From Mollicutes bacterium (GTDB lineage Bacteria; Bacillota_I; Bacilli_A; RF39; UBA660), in assembly GCA_003560455.1 (NCBI GenBank), contig PWIL01000059.1:1-11437 (forward strand): 11,437 nt of DNA, read 5' to 3'. The position numbers and the translations under genes are program-made. The notes below the pieces were generated by a model. The model was not told the DNA's origin. It saw only the letters and a list, made by a program, of their open reading frames with translations, and did no database searches. Below are positions 1-6,937 of this stretch, one piece after another. The stretch's first letter is position 1. Each line of letters begins with the position of its first letter.

Positions 1-1924
1 AAATTAATCTAGAATTTTTTTCCACAAAGATGAATTGATTTAAAAGATATAAACCATAAAAATATAGCATACTTGATAAAATTAGATATAATTCAATATT
101 TGGAGCATTAACTATAATAATAGTATGTACTGGCATAAGCGTTGCTAATGCCGTAACGATAAAATAAGAATTATGATTTCTCAAAGCAATCATTAATGAA
201 GTAAATAAAAATAAAGTTATGAAAGCAGACATAGTTAAACCTATTGAAATAGCATCGTTAACAATTATTTGAAGATAAGCAGTGACAATAAAAATAAGAT
301 ATGTTGTAAAAAGCAATTTATCTTTAAATTGATCATTTACTTTAAAAGTATATAAGAACGCAGTACCTGCAGCTACTAAAAGTACTATTGGTACAATTGG
401 TTCAAAAAATATTGAATCAATTAGCATTACTAAAAATATACCGTAAAACCAAAAATAATAGATACGTCTAGATAATTCATTTTTTGTAAAAATTAACATA
501 ACTAACATAACAACATATAATAAATGACCTAAATATGATAAATCATCATACCAATTAAAGGTTAATAAATAGATATAACCAACAGTAACAAAAGCAATTA
601 TTTTTAATGGTTGTAATAATTTTTCCAACAACAGGATGTTTTTTTGTTTAAACAAAAAACTAAATATATTTGATACTAAAATCATCGTTACAATTCCTAA
701 TTTAAGTCGAACATCATAATCATGAGTGAAAGAAACATTTGTAATCATATCAAAAATAACAAATGCATAACCAACATTAATTATTAACAAAAAATACTTT
801 TTTAAAATATCTTTAACCGGCAATAATAACACTATAAAATATGCTAATGTTAAAAGTGAAGTTAAAATATATGGGAAAAATTGCCAATTATAATAAGGAA
901 AGATTGCAATTCCTAATGAGACAATAATCAAAGTAACAAATGGTGTAAAAAAGTTTAAATAGCTTTCTTCCGACTTCTTTTTGGTATAAAACAACATAAA
1001 ACCAATCGTTAAAATCATATATGCAATATAAGCTAAATTATTTCCTAATTGAATTGCAAAAAGCAAAAATGAACCTGGGAAAATAAAAATTGCAGCAAAT
1101 TCTGTAAATTTATTATAATAATCTGCCTTATTATTGAAAAGAGCAAAAGTTATAGTTGATAAGATTAAAATAATAAAGCGAAATGTCAAATCCATTCCAA
1201 TAAAAGCTAATAGGCTATTAATAATTAGCAATCCCGAAAGAAATAAAATAAATTTATATTCGATTTCTTTAAACATATAATAAGAAATATTTGCAAAAGC
1301 AGCCAAAATAATAAAAATAATTAATTGCAATAAATGATTTCCTTCTCCAAAAAATGAAAAAACATTACCAAATAAAGAATAATATCCAGCTACAACAAAA
1401 CTAAGAATAACAAACACAATCCCTAAATTCCAGTATAATATTGTTGATTCTTTAATCTTTAATTTTTTTTCATTAAAATTGGATAATAAAAAGAAAATCG
1501 TCGCCATTAAAAGTAATAGTATTAATTTCCAATAATTTGGCATAAATTCCCAAATAGTAGCAGCAAAAACTAAAGCTCCAAATAGAATTAAACCAGCACC
1601 CATTTTTATCATTAAATTTATTTGTTCTTTCTCATTTAATTTTTCCAGCCAATTCTTTTTAACTTTAGATTCTTTTTCATCTATTTTACTATATGCTAAA
1701 AATGTGAGAATTGCGGAAATTGGATTAAAAATAATTGAAATTAATGCTATAATTAATATAATTATTTTTTTAGGTTTAAAATATCGTTTCCCCCTTTCTA
1801 TTCCATCAAGAAAAAATACTGCCGACCCTAGCAAAAAAGCAAATGGAAAATGTAAATTAGCTAACAAATAAATTGCAGCCGCTGCAAAATTTAAATAAGC
1901 AGCAAATTTTAAATATCGTAACAT
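1..1924 (-). CDS. Large polytopic membrane protein of unknown function, partial (C-terminus beyond left edge)
   Basis: I translated this frame by hand from the ATG at 1924-1922 and it stays open for 641 codons to the window edge, so the C-terminus is missing. A strong ribosome binding site (AAAGGAGG) lies about 9 nt before the ATG, supporting the start. The protein is almost entirely alternating hydrophobic segments, by eye roughly 18-20 membrane spans, separated by very short loops. The longest polar loop is near residues 85-107, Lys/Glu-rich and probably cytoplasmic. No enzyme motif, transporter signature or signal peptide was recognised. The spacing of spans and the pattern after residue ~110 (Gly-rich span, Trp, Pro, then Lys-bounded spans) loosely recalls DUF2157-type membrane proteins, but I cannot assign it. 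It starts 24 nt after the stop of the helix-turn-helix gene, so the two are very probably co-transcribed. Confidence 0.85.
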   Translation of the reverse strand, partial: MLRYLKFAAYLNFAAAAIYLLANLHFPFAFLLGSAVFFLDGIERGKRYFKPKKIIILIIALISIIFNPISAILTFLAYSKIDEKESKVKKNWLEKLNEKEQINLMIKMGAGLILFGALVFAATIWEFMPNYWKLILLLLMATIFFLLSNFNEKKLKIKESTILYWNLGIVFVILSFVVAGYYSLFGNVFSFFGEGNHLLQLIIFIILAAFANISYYMFKEIEYKFILFLSGLLIINSLLAFIGMDLTFRFIILILSTITFALFNNKADYYNKFTEFAAIFIFPGSFLLFAIQLGNNLAYIAYMILTIGFMLFYTKKKSEESYLNFFTPFVTLIIVSLGIAIFPYYNWQFFPYILTSLLTLAYFIVLLLPVKDILKKYFLLIINVGYAFVIFDMITNVSFTHDYDVRLKLGIVTMILVSNIFSFLFKQKNILLLEKLLQPLKIIAFVTVGYIYLLTFNWYDDLSYLGHLLYVVMLVMLIFTKNELSRRIYYFWFYGIFLVMLIDSIFFEPIVPIVLLVAAGTAFLYTFKVNDQFKDKLLFTTYLIFIVTAYLQIIVNDAISIGLTMSAFITLFLFTSLMIALRNHNSYFIVTALATLMPVHTIIIVNAPNIELYLILSSMLYFYGLYLLNQFIFVEKNSRLI

Positions 1925-1948
1925 CCTTTTTATTCCTCCTTTTAATCT

Positions 1949-2743
1949 TTAATCTGTTACTTTTCGCGCATGAATTTCTCCAATTTTATTGAAAACTTCA
2001 GCGGCGTTTTCTTCAGTTATTTCATTATATCCTAATTCTTTTAAAGCTTGTTCTTTAGCACTTGTTAATTCAACCGTGCGACTTAAAGCTTCTTCTTTTC
2101 GATATTCAATTTGTTCTACAAATTTATGATGCGCTTCAGAAATTCTTTTTTTCGAATATCCCCCACTTTTATATAATGTAATCGCAGAAAATAAAATACT
2201 TTCAAAATCAAATTGATTTTCACGATCAAAAACAAATTTATCAGGTTGTGTAAAACCAACCGCTTTAGAAGTATAGGCTAAAATATATTTTAATTCTGGA
2301 TTAGTATTAATAGATTGAATATAATGATAAAGATAAAGAAAGATTTGATATGTTTCTTCATCATGTTCATCGTCTAATTTTTCTCGCATTACCTCAATAA
2401 TGTTATACATAACTTCTTTTTGTTTTTTGGCCAAACCATCAAACATAGCTGATTTTGTTAAATTTTTTGCTTCAGTATCTTCTTGAATATTATCAGAAAA
2501 CAAATTATCAATCCGTGCTTCCACCCGCATAATATAATCTGTATCAACCTTAATATCATTAAGTTCTTCAGGAGATTTAATTCCTAATAGATTTAAAAGC
2601 ATAACTTTTTTATCTTTCGGCCATTTGTTAATATCTTCTAGTTCTAAGTAGTTGTAAATCATTTGTCTAGAAACGCCAAGTAGTTTTGCTAATTTTACTT
2701 TTGAAATTCCTAGTTGTCTCAATATCTCATTTAATCTATCCAT
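1949..2743 (-). CDS. Helix-turn-helix DNA-binding protein with a long helical C-terminal region
   Basis: A 264-residue protein whose N-terminus is an XRE/Cro-like helix-turn-helix: helices around residues 3-11, 14-22 and 25-33, with GVSRQMIYNYL as the probable recognition helix. The remaining ~200 residues are charged and mostly helical, with a helix-rich stretch at 105-160 and a Lys/Glu-rich segment at 198-240. I do not recognise a known sensor or ligand domain there. The ATG is preceded by AGGAGGT at good spacing, and a near-consensus sigma-A promoter lies directly upstream. It lies 24 nt upstream of the large membrane protein in the same direction, so it probably regulates that gene, itself, or both (inference). 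A transcriptional regulator is the likeliest role. The long C-terminus is unlike simple phage repressors, which argues against a prophage remnant, and no phage genes are nearby. Confidence 0.85.
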   Translation of the reverse strand: MDRLNEILRQLGISKVKLAKLLGVSRQMIYNYLELEDINKWPKDKKVMLLNLLGIKSPEELNDIKVDTDYIMRVEARIDNLFSDNIQEDTEAKNLTKSAMFDGLAKKQKEVMYNIIEVMREKLDDEHDEETYQIFLYLYHYIQSINTNPELKYILAYTSKAVGFTQPDKFVFDRENQFDFESILFSAITLYKSGGYSKKRISEAHHKFVEQIEYRKEEALSRTVELTSAKEQALKELGYNEITEENAAEVFNKIGEIHARKVTD

Positions 2744-2745
2744 AT

Positions 2746-2758
2746 ACTACCTCCTAGT
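2746..2758 (-). repeat. Small inverted repeat flanking the ribosome binding site of the helix-turn-helix gene
   Basis: On the minus strand the sequence ACTA-GGAGG-TAGT is a perfect 4-bp inverted repeat with the ribosome binding site as its 5-nt centre. It lies immediately downstream of the promoter -10. It could be a small operator for autoregulation or a weak hairpin around the ribosome binding site. At four base pairs it could also be chance. Confidence 0.25.
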
Positions 2759-2761
2759 CTA

Positions 2762-2789
2762 ATTTTATCATTTTATTAAAAAATGTCAA
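2762..2789 (-). promoter_or_regulatory. Sigma-A-type promoter for the helix-turn-helix/membrane-protein operon
   Basis: Read on the minus strand, a perfect TTGACA (2789-2784) is followed after 16 nt by TAAAAT (2767-2762). Transcription would begin around 2755-2758, leaving a very short leader that holds the AGGAGG site before the ATG at 2743. The promoter lies in the 57-bp gap after mnmA, so the pair is probably transcribed independently of mnmA. I found no convincing terminator between mnmA and this promoter. Confidence 0.75.
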
Positions 2790-2800
2790 GTAAAACATGC

Positions 2801-3898
2801 TTATCCCTCATATTTATTTTTGTTTTTAAAATAAACACTTTTTATAATTCCACCACCAAGACAAACATCATTATCATAAAAAACACATGCTTGACCAGGT
2901 GTTACTGCTTTAATATTGTTGTATTTTATTCGAACCCAATCAACTTTTTTTTCAACAATTTCAATTGCTTGATCGGCTTGTTGATAACGAAATTTAGCAG
3001 AACATTTTAATGGTAAAGGTGAAAAAAGATTTAAATCTTCTATGATTGCCTCATCTGATAAAAGATACTCGTTTTCAGAACCAATACAAACTAATAACTG
3101 ATTTTTAGCAATGTCTTTTCCAACAACAAATAAACGTTTTTTAGTTCCGCCAACATTTAAACCTCGCCGCTGACCAATTGTATAATACATTAAGCCATTA
3201 TGTTTTCCTAAAATTTGATTATTCTCAATATTAACAATTTCACCAGGTTGATTTGGCAAATAATTTGCTAAAAATGATTTAAAATCACGATTACCAATAA
3301 AACAAATACCAGTTGAATCTTTTTTATCAGCAACTAAAAGATTATTATCTTTGGCTATTTGTCTTACTTCTTGCTTTGTTAAATCGCCAATTGGAAAAAT
3401 AATTTCTTTTAAAATGTTTTTATCAATTTGTGACAAAAAATATGATTGATCCTTTTTCTTATCAATTCCTTTAACTAATTGATTATTAATAATTCGTGCA
3501 TAATGCCCAGTTGCAATTTTATCAGCGCCTAATTTTTTAGCTTCTTTAACAAACAAATCAAATTTTATATATTTGTTACACATTATATCTGGGTTTGGGG
3601 TGCGATTTTTTTTTAATTCATCTAAAAAATAAGTAAAAACAAAATCCCAATATTCTTTAATAAAATCGACTCTTTTTAACGGGATGTTTATTTTTTCGCA
3701 AATAATTAAAGCATCTTGATAATCTTTTTCTTGGGGACAAATGTTTTCTTTTAAATCGGGATTCCCTAAAATATCATTGTTTAAGTTACTATCCCAGTTC
3801 CGCATAAAAAGACCGATAACATCATGACCAGCCTTTTTTAATAAAAGAGCTGCAACCGCACTATCGACTCCCCCACTAATTCCAACAACAATTTTCAT
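2801..3898 (-). CDS. mnmA: tRNA-specific 2-thiouridylase MnmA
   Basis: MnmA catalyses 2-thiolation of the wobble uridine (U34) of tRNAs for Lys, Glu and Gln in the cytoplasm, using ATP to adenylate the base and sulfur relayed from a cysteine desulfurase. The 365-residue length is typical. Visible hallmarks: the PP-loop ATP-binding motif SGGVDS at residues 8-13; the first catalytic cysteine C107 in the NPDIMCNKYIKF motif; the second, persulfide-forming cysteine C199 in STGICFIG; the tRNA-contacting YYTIGQRRGLN at 238-248; and the C-terminal beta-barrel signature TPGQACVFYD at 333-342. All key residues are present. The ATG at 3898 has AAAAGGAGG just upstream. It appears to be a single-gene unit: upstream is a divergent tiny peptide gene, downstream a new promoter. 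Confidence 0.97.
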   Translation of the reverse strand: MKIVVGISGGVDSAVAALLLKKAGHDVIGLFMRNWDSNLNNDILGNPDLKENICPQEKDYQDALIICEKINIPLKRVDFIKEYWDFVFTYFLDELKKNRTPNPDIMCNKYIKFDLFVKEAKKLGADKIATGHYARIINNQLVKGIDKKKDQSYFLSQIDKNILKEIIFPIGDLTKQEVRQIAKDNNLLVADKKDSTGICFIGNRDFKSFLANYLPNQPGEIVNIENNQILGKHNGLMYYTIGQRRGLNVGGTKKRLFVVGKDIAKNQLLVCIGSENEYLLSDEAIIEDLNLFSPLPLKCSAKFRYQQADQAIEIVEKKVDWVRIKYNNIKAVTPGQACVFYDNDVCLGGGIIKSVYFKNKNKYEG

Positions 3899-3917
3899 AA
3901 ATTCCTCCTTTTAGGAC

Positions 3918-3946
3918 TTTTATTTTTCTAAAAAATATATTATAAT
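3918..3946 (+). promoter_or_regulatory. Promoter of the 28-residue peptide gene
   Basis: A perfect TATAAT -10 lies at 3941-3946. The region 17 nt upstream (3918-3923) is only a weak -35 match. Transcription would start near 3950-3954, 12-16 nt before the ATG, leaving the AGAGGTG ribosome binding site at 3954-3960 in a very short leader. The -10 sequence is self-complementary in part, so a second TATAAT reads in the opposite direction. Confidence 0.6.
3939..3944 (-). promoter_or_regulatory. mnmA: Possible divergent -10 element for mnmA
   Basis: The palindromic ATTATAAT gives TATAAT on the minus strand too, about 41 nt before the mnmA ATG and with the AAAAGGAGG site between. No good -35 or extended TG motif accompanies it. 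It is proposed because mnmA has no same-strand gene close upstream without an intervening hairpin (4062-4085), so a promoter must lie in this gap. Confidence 0.4.
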
Positions 3947-3965
3947 GATATTCAGAGGTGAAATA

Positions 3966-4052
3966 ATGAAAAAACATTTGAAAAAAATAATCGCCCTTAT
4001 TTTAATATTGTTTATGCTTTTATCGGTTGCCGCCCCTTTTGTTTTTACATAA
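3966..4052 (+). CDS. 28-residue hydrophobic peptide, signal-peptide or toxin-like
   Basis: A complete small gene, the only plus-strand gene in the window: ATG at 3966-3968, TAA at 4050-4052, ribosome binding site AGAGGTG at 3954-3960, TATAAT at 3941-3946, and a strong hairpin terminator starting ten bases after the stop. The peptide has a positive N-terminus (MKKHLKK), a hydrophobic core of about 17 residues (roughly 8-24), and ends shortly after it (AAPFVFT). This is the architecture of a lone signal peptide or single membrane span. It lacks a lipoprotein cysteine and a prepilin cleavage site. Possible roles are a small membrane regulator, a type I toxin-like peptide, a secreted pheromone precursor, or a remnant of a secreted protein; none can be chosen from sequence. 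The matched expression signals make chance unlikely, but homology was not testable here. Confidence 0.6.
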   Translation: MKKHLKKIIALILILFMLLSVAAPFVFT

Positions 4053-4061
4053 AAACGTGAT

Positions 4062-4088
4062 AAATAGAAGCAAAAGCTTCTATTTTTT
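4062..4088 (+). terminator. Rho-independent terminator, probably bidirectional
   Basis: A perfect 10-bp stem (AAATAGAAGC at 4062-4071 with GCTTCTATTT at 4076-4085), an AAAA loop and a run of six T (4083-4088) on the plus strand. It ends the 28-residue peptide transcript. On the minus strand the same hairpin begins inside the stop codon region of the PH-domain gene (stop at 4080-4082), followed by a poorer T tail, so it may also end the long pilC-to-PH transcript. Confidence 0.85.
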
Positions 4089-4466
4089 GTTTTCGTTCAT
4101 AATATGAATATATAATAACCTTAAACGGGTTTTACCACGTGCATCTAAGCGAACAAAATTAAGTCTAACCGGATAACTATTATAAAGTGACAGTAAAATT
4201 GTCACTTTTGTTTTGCCATAAATAATTCCGGAAGTAGCAATTGATTTATAAGGAATAATATGAACTGCTTTTTGAAATAATAAATTATCAAATAAAATCA
4301 TCCGGTCACTAGTAAAAATAGCTTTATCACGCTTGGTTTTAAAAGCAGCATAAATTTCTTCATCTTCCCCTAAATAGTCAATAACATATTTAGGAAGATG
4401 ATTTGGATTCATTTCTTCATTAAAATTAAAATAACGAGTTACTTCTTTAAATTTAATATATGCCAT
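4080..4466 (-). CDS. Small bacterial PH-domain protein (bPH_1/DUF1696-like)
   Basis: A 128-residue soluble protein without signal peptide or membrane span. Residues ~30-122 follow the bacterial pleckstrin-homology pattern of the bPH_1 (DUF1696) type: a GEDEEI turn, then FKTKRDKAIFTSDRMILFD (residues 42-60), a charged turn, and HIIPYKSI (69-76), followed by further beta strands and a C-terminal helix rich in Arg and Leu. The role of these domains is not settled; a binding or scaffold function is assumed. A ribosome binding site (AAGAAAGGGG) precedes the ATG at 4466, which is 14 nt after the lepB stop, so it is the last gene of the operon. The stop codon is embedded in the terminator hairpin. 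The family assignment is by pattern recognition only. Confidence 0.8.
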   Translation of the reverse strand: MAYIKFKEVTRYFNFNEEMNPNHLPKYVIDYLGEDEEIYAAFKTKRDKAIFTSDRMILFDNLLFQKAVHIIPYKSIATSGIIYGKTKVTILLSLYNSYPVRLNFVRLDARGKTRLRLLYIHIMNENKK

Positions 4467-4480
4467 TTAAAACCCCTTTC

Positions 4481-4993
4481 TTAAAAAGTTTGAAATTTAG
4501 TAATCGGCCATACTTGAGCAATAACGCGCCCAATTATTTCATCTTTTTTCACCGGCCCAAAAGTTCGACTATCAAGCGAATTATCACGAGCATCACCTAG
4601 AACAAAATATTCTTTTTGTTCCAAAGCAATTTCCGCAAAATCATCAATAATAAAATTTTCGTTTTTTAAATAAGGTTCATTTAATTTTTTGCCATTAACA
4701 TAAATTTGGTTATTTTTAATTTCTACCGTCTCACCTGGCAAAGCAACAACGCGTTTAATCAAAAAACCTTTTTCATTTTCAAAAGAAATTATTTCAGTTC
4801 GTTGAATATCAGTAAATCGATAATGACTTTTACTAACCAAAATAATATCACGATCCATTAATGTTGGTTGCATTGAACTTCCTATTACTAACTGTAATGA
4901 TAAAATGTAAATTAAAACAAAAATAAAGATTAAAAATGTAATAATATACTGACTAATATCCAAAATAAATTCTTTGACTTCTCTTAAATCCAT
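4481..4993 (-). CDS. lepB: Signal peptidase I
   Basis: A membrane-anchored S26 serine protease that removes signal peptides from exported proteins on the outer face of the cytoplasmic membrane. The 170-residue length fits the single-anchor Gram-positive (SipS-like) type. One membrane span lies at about residues 16-38, followed directly by box B GSSMQPTL with the catalytic Ser40. The catalytic Lys80 lies in the LIKRVVALPGE motif (78-88), and the conserved GDARDNSLDSR box is at 133-143. All active-site residues are present. The gene starts 2 nt after the xseB stop, a spacing that implies translational coupling. It is the only signal peptidase in this window and could process ordinary secretory proteins. 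Pilin-like proteins would instead go to the prepilin peptidase upstream in the same block. Confidence 0.95.
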   Translation of the reverse strand: MDLREVKEFILDISQYIITFLIFIFVLIYILSLQLVIGSSMQPTLMDRDIILVSKSHYRFTDIQRTEIISFENEKGFLIKRVVALPGETVEIKNNQIYVNGKKLNEPYLKNENFIIDDFAEIALEQKEYFVLGDARDNSLDSRTFGPVKKDEIIGRVIAQVWPITKFQTF

Positions 4994-4995
4994 AA

Positions 4996-5211
4996 TTATT
5001 CTGGTGTTTCAATTTCCTTTGTTTCATTATTTTCAGCCACGATTTTAGTAACCTTTTCTTCAATGTTTTTTAAAATAAGGTCACAATCTTTTGCTAACTT
5101 CATTGCTTCAGTGTATTTCTCAATTGACTCTTCAACTGAAATTTCACCTTTTTCTAGTTCTGCAACTAAATTTTCTAGTTTTTTTATTTTTCCTTCAAAA
5201 TTATTTTCCAT
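4996..5211 (-). CDS. xseB: Exodeoxyribonuclease VII small subunit
   Basis: The small subunit binds the coiled-coil region of the large subunit XseA to form exonuclease VII, which degrades single-stranded DNA from both ends. At 71 residues it has family length. The conserved pattern is clear: FEGKIKKLENLVAELEKGE at residues 5-23, then two helices with SVEESIEKYTEAMKLAK, making a helical hairpin, and a short acidic tail. The ATG has an AAAGGAGG site placed inside the end of xseA. The gene overlaps the end of xseA by 11 nt, which would keep the two subunits in a coupled ratio. Confidence 0.95.
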   Translation of the reverse strand: MENNFEGKIKKLENLVAELEKGEISVEESIEKYTEAMKLAKDCDLILKNIEEKVTKIVAENNETKEIETPE

Positions 5212-6475
5212 TATTAGCCTCCTTTTTGATTATTTTTGACGTAACCATTCCTTTAGATAATCTAGTATGTATTATATCATTTATTTTTATATCTTTCACA
5301 TTAGTTAAGGGTTTTTCTTGATGATAAGTGACCGAATAACCTCTTTCTAATATATCCAGTGGATTTAGCAATTTAATTTGAGTAATTAAACTATCTAATT
5401 GTTGCTTTTCATTTTGATATAAATAATGTGGGTTTTTTAAAATATAATTGTTTTTTAAATTATTTAAAGTTTGTCTTTGTTGGTAAACTTGATATAATAT
5501 TTTTTCATTAATCTTTTCAACTAAAGTATCTAATGTTTGTTTTTTATTTTCGTAAAAAAGTAAAGGGTTTTTTAAAATATAATTATTTTTTAAATTATTT
5601 AAAATAAGATATTGATAATTTATTTTTTGTTTAATTGCTTCATTCGCCCGGTTTTTATAATTAATAATTTCTTTTAATACGTCGATTAAATTTGGGACAG
5701 CAAGTTCAGCAGCGGCAGTTGGCGTAGGTGCTCGTAAATCAGCCACAAAATCACAAATAGTAAAATCAATTTCATGACCAACAGCTGAAATAATAGGCGT
5801 TTGACAAGCAAAAACTTCTCTCGCTAATGCTTCTTCATTAAACGCCCATAAATCCTCAATTGATCCCCCTCCCCGGCCCAAAATAATAACATCAAGGTTA
5901 AAAACATCAGCTTGTTTTAATTTGATAATAATATCTTCATAAGCTTTTTCTCCTTGAACTAGACAAGGAAATAAAAATATTTCACTAATAGGAAATCTTC
6001 TTTTTAAAGTCGCAATAATATCTTTTACGGCGGCGCCCGTTGGTGCTGTCACTACCCCTATTTTGTTTGGAAATTTTGGCATATCTTTTTTATGTTTTGC
6101 TAAAAACAAACCTTCTTTTTCAAGCTTATTTTTTAATTGTTCATATGCTAAATATAAATTACCGACCCCATCTTCATTCATTTCTTCAACATATATTTGA
6201 TAAGTTCCTGCTTGTTCATAAATGCTTATTCGCCCAACAACTAAAATTTTCATCCCTTCAACAGGTTTAAATTTTAATTTATTATTTTGTGCTTTAAACA
6301 TAATCGCATTAATTTTACTTTTTTCATCTTTAATTGAAAAATAAAAATGGCCGGAAGAATGCGCTTTAAAATTTGATATTTCACCTTTCAAATAAACCTT
6401 TTGCAAATGTTCATCAGTATCAATTTTATACTTAATATATTTAGTTAAAGCATCAACCGTTAAATATTTTTCCAT
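5201..6475 (-). CDS. xseA: Exodeoxyribonuclease VII large subunit
   Basis: The catalytic subunit of exonuclease VII. The 424-residue protein has an N-terminal OB-fold (about 1-100) including KGEISNFKAHSSGHFYFSIKD, and the catalytic core with GVVTAPTGAA (140-149), GRGGGSIEDLWAFNEE (200-215), SAVGHEIDFTICDFVADLRAP (from 230) and PTAAAEL. After it comes the long coiled coil (about 262-370), then the C-terminal LERGYS strand region (376-381). The coiled coil contains two near-identical 45-residue units, each with LNNLKNNYILKNP (residues 292-304 and 337-349). XseA coiled coils are known to be repetitive, but this copy is unusually exact. The start ATG follows AGGTGA that overlaps the nusB stop, 8 nt upstream. 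Within the block it follows nusB, a common arrangement in low-GC Gram-positives. Confidence 0.96.
   Translation of the reverse strand: MEKYLTVDALTKYIKYKIDTDEHLQKVYLKGEISNFKAHSSGHFYFSIKDEKSKINAIMFKAQNNKLKFKPVEGMKILVVGRISIYEQAGTYQIYVEEMNEDGVGNLYLAYEQLKNKLEKEGLFLAKHKKDMPKFPNKIGVVTAPTGAAVKDIIATLKRRFPISEIFLFPCLVQGEKAYEDIIIKLKQADVFNLDVIILGRGGGSIEDLWAFNEEALAREVFACQTPIISAVGHEIDFTICDFVADLRAPTPTAAAELAVPNLIDVLKEIINYKNRANEAIKQKINYQYLILNNLKNNYILKNPLLFYENKKQTLDTLVEKINEKILYQVYQQRQTLNNLKNNYILKNPHYLYQNEKQQLDSLITQIKLLNPLDILERGYSVTYHQEKPLTNVKDIKINDIIHTRLSKGMVTSKIIKKEANNGK
5430..5605 (-). repeat. xseA: Two near-identical 41-bp direct repeats in xseA (in frame)
   Basis: Copies at 5430-5470 and 5565-5605 differ at only two of 41 positions by my reading. 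They are offset by 135 bp, exactly 45 codons. Similarity continues more weakly into the flanks, consistent with duplication of a whole 45-residue coiled-coil unit. Confidence 0.85.
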
Positions 6476-6483
6476 CTTTTCAC

Positions 6484-6882
6484 CTACTTTTCATGATAAA
6501 TTTTATCAAGAATCCCATTAATCATTTGGCGAACTTTTTCATCACTATATTTTTTTGCTAATTCGATTGCTTCATTAATAATCACAATTTCTGGAGTTTT
6601 AGTATAAAGCAATTCATAAATACTTAAACGAATAATTGCTTGATCAGGTAATCCTAATCGATCAATCGTCCAATCTTTTAAAAAATGATTTGCTTTTTGA
6701 TCAATTCCACTTTGATAAGTTATAACACCATAAACAATCTCTTTAATAAATTCATTTTCAATTTCAACGTTATCATTTATCACTTGTTCAACTTGATAGG
6801 CGATTTTGTTTTTTTCATAAAGATTAATTTGATATAAAATAACCATTGCTAATTCTCTTAATTCACTTCTTGTTTTAGTCAC
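6484..6882 (-). CDS. nusB: Transcription antitermination factor NusB
   Basis: NusB binds boxA RNA with NusE (ribosomal protein S10) and promotes processive transcription, notably of rRNA operons. The 132-residue, all-helical protein shows family marks: the N-terminal RSELRELAMVILYQ helix (5-18), LPDQAIIRLSIYELLY at 78-93, and the C-terminal INEAIELAKKYSDEK (101-115) and INGILDKI (121-128). The start codon is GTG (6882-6880), not ATG: an in-frame TAA lies directly before it, AGAGGTGG sits about 5 nt upstream, and the next ATG would remove the first helix. It begins 55 bp after the prepilin peptidase gene with no clear terminator or promoter between, so readthrough from the pilus genes is likely. 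Confidence 0.95.
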   Translation of the reverse strand: MTKTRSELRELAMVILYQINLYEKNKIAYQVEQVINDNVEIENEFIKEIVYGVITYQSGIDQKANHFLKDWTIDRLGLPDQAIIRLSIYELLYTKTPEIVIINEAIELAKKYSDEKVRQMINGILDKIYHEK

Positions 6883-6937
6883 TTAAACCACCTCTTTTAT
6901 ATTTTATCAAAAAAAAAGAAAGAAAGATATAATTGGT

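Noticed and set aside
2783..2803. Terminator after mnmA
   Set aside because: ATGT/ACAT gives only a 4-5 bp stem and overlaps the -35 of the next promoter, so it is not a convincing terminator.
3966..4052. The 28-residue peptide as a pilin or pseudopilin leader for the prepilin peptidase
   Set aside because: It lacks the Gly-(Phe/Met/Ile) cleavage site and the Glu at +5, and nothing follows the hydrophobic segment.
6883..6937. Promoter or terminator between the prepilin peptidase gene and nusB
   Set aside because: A TAAAAT lies at 6906-6901 on the minus strand, but it is so close to the nusB ribosome binding site that the transcript would start within it, and no -35 fits. There is a T-run but no GC-bearing stem for a terminator.
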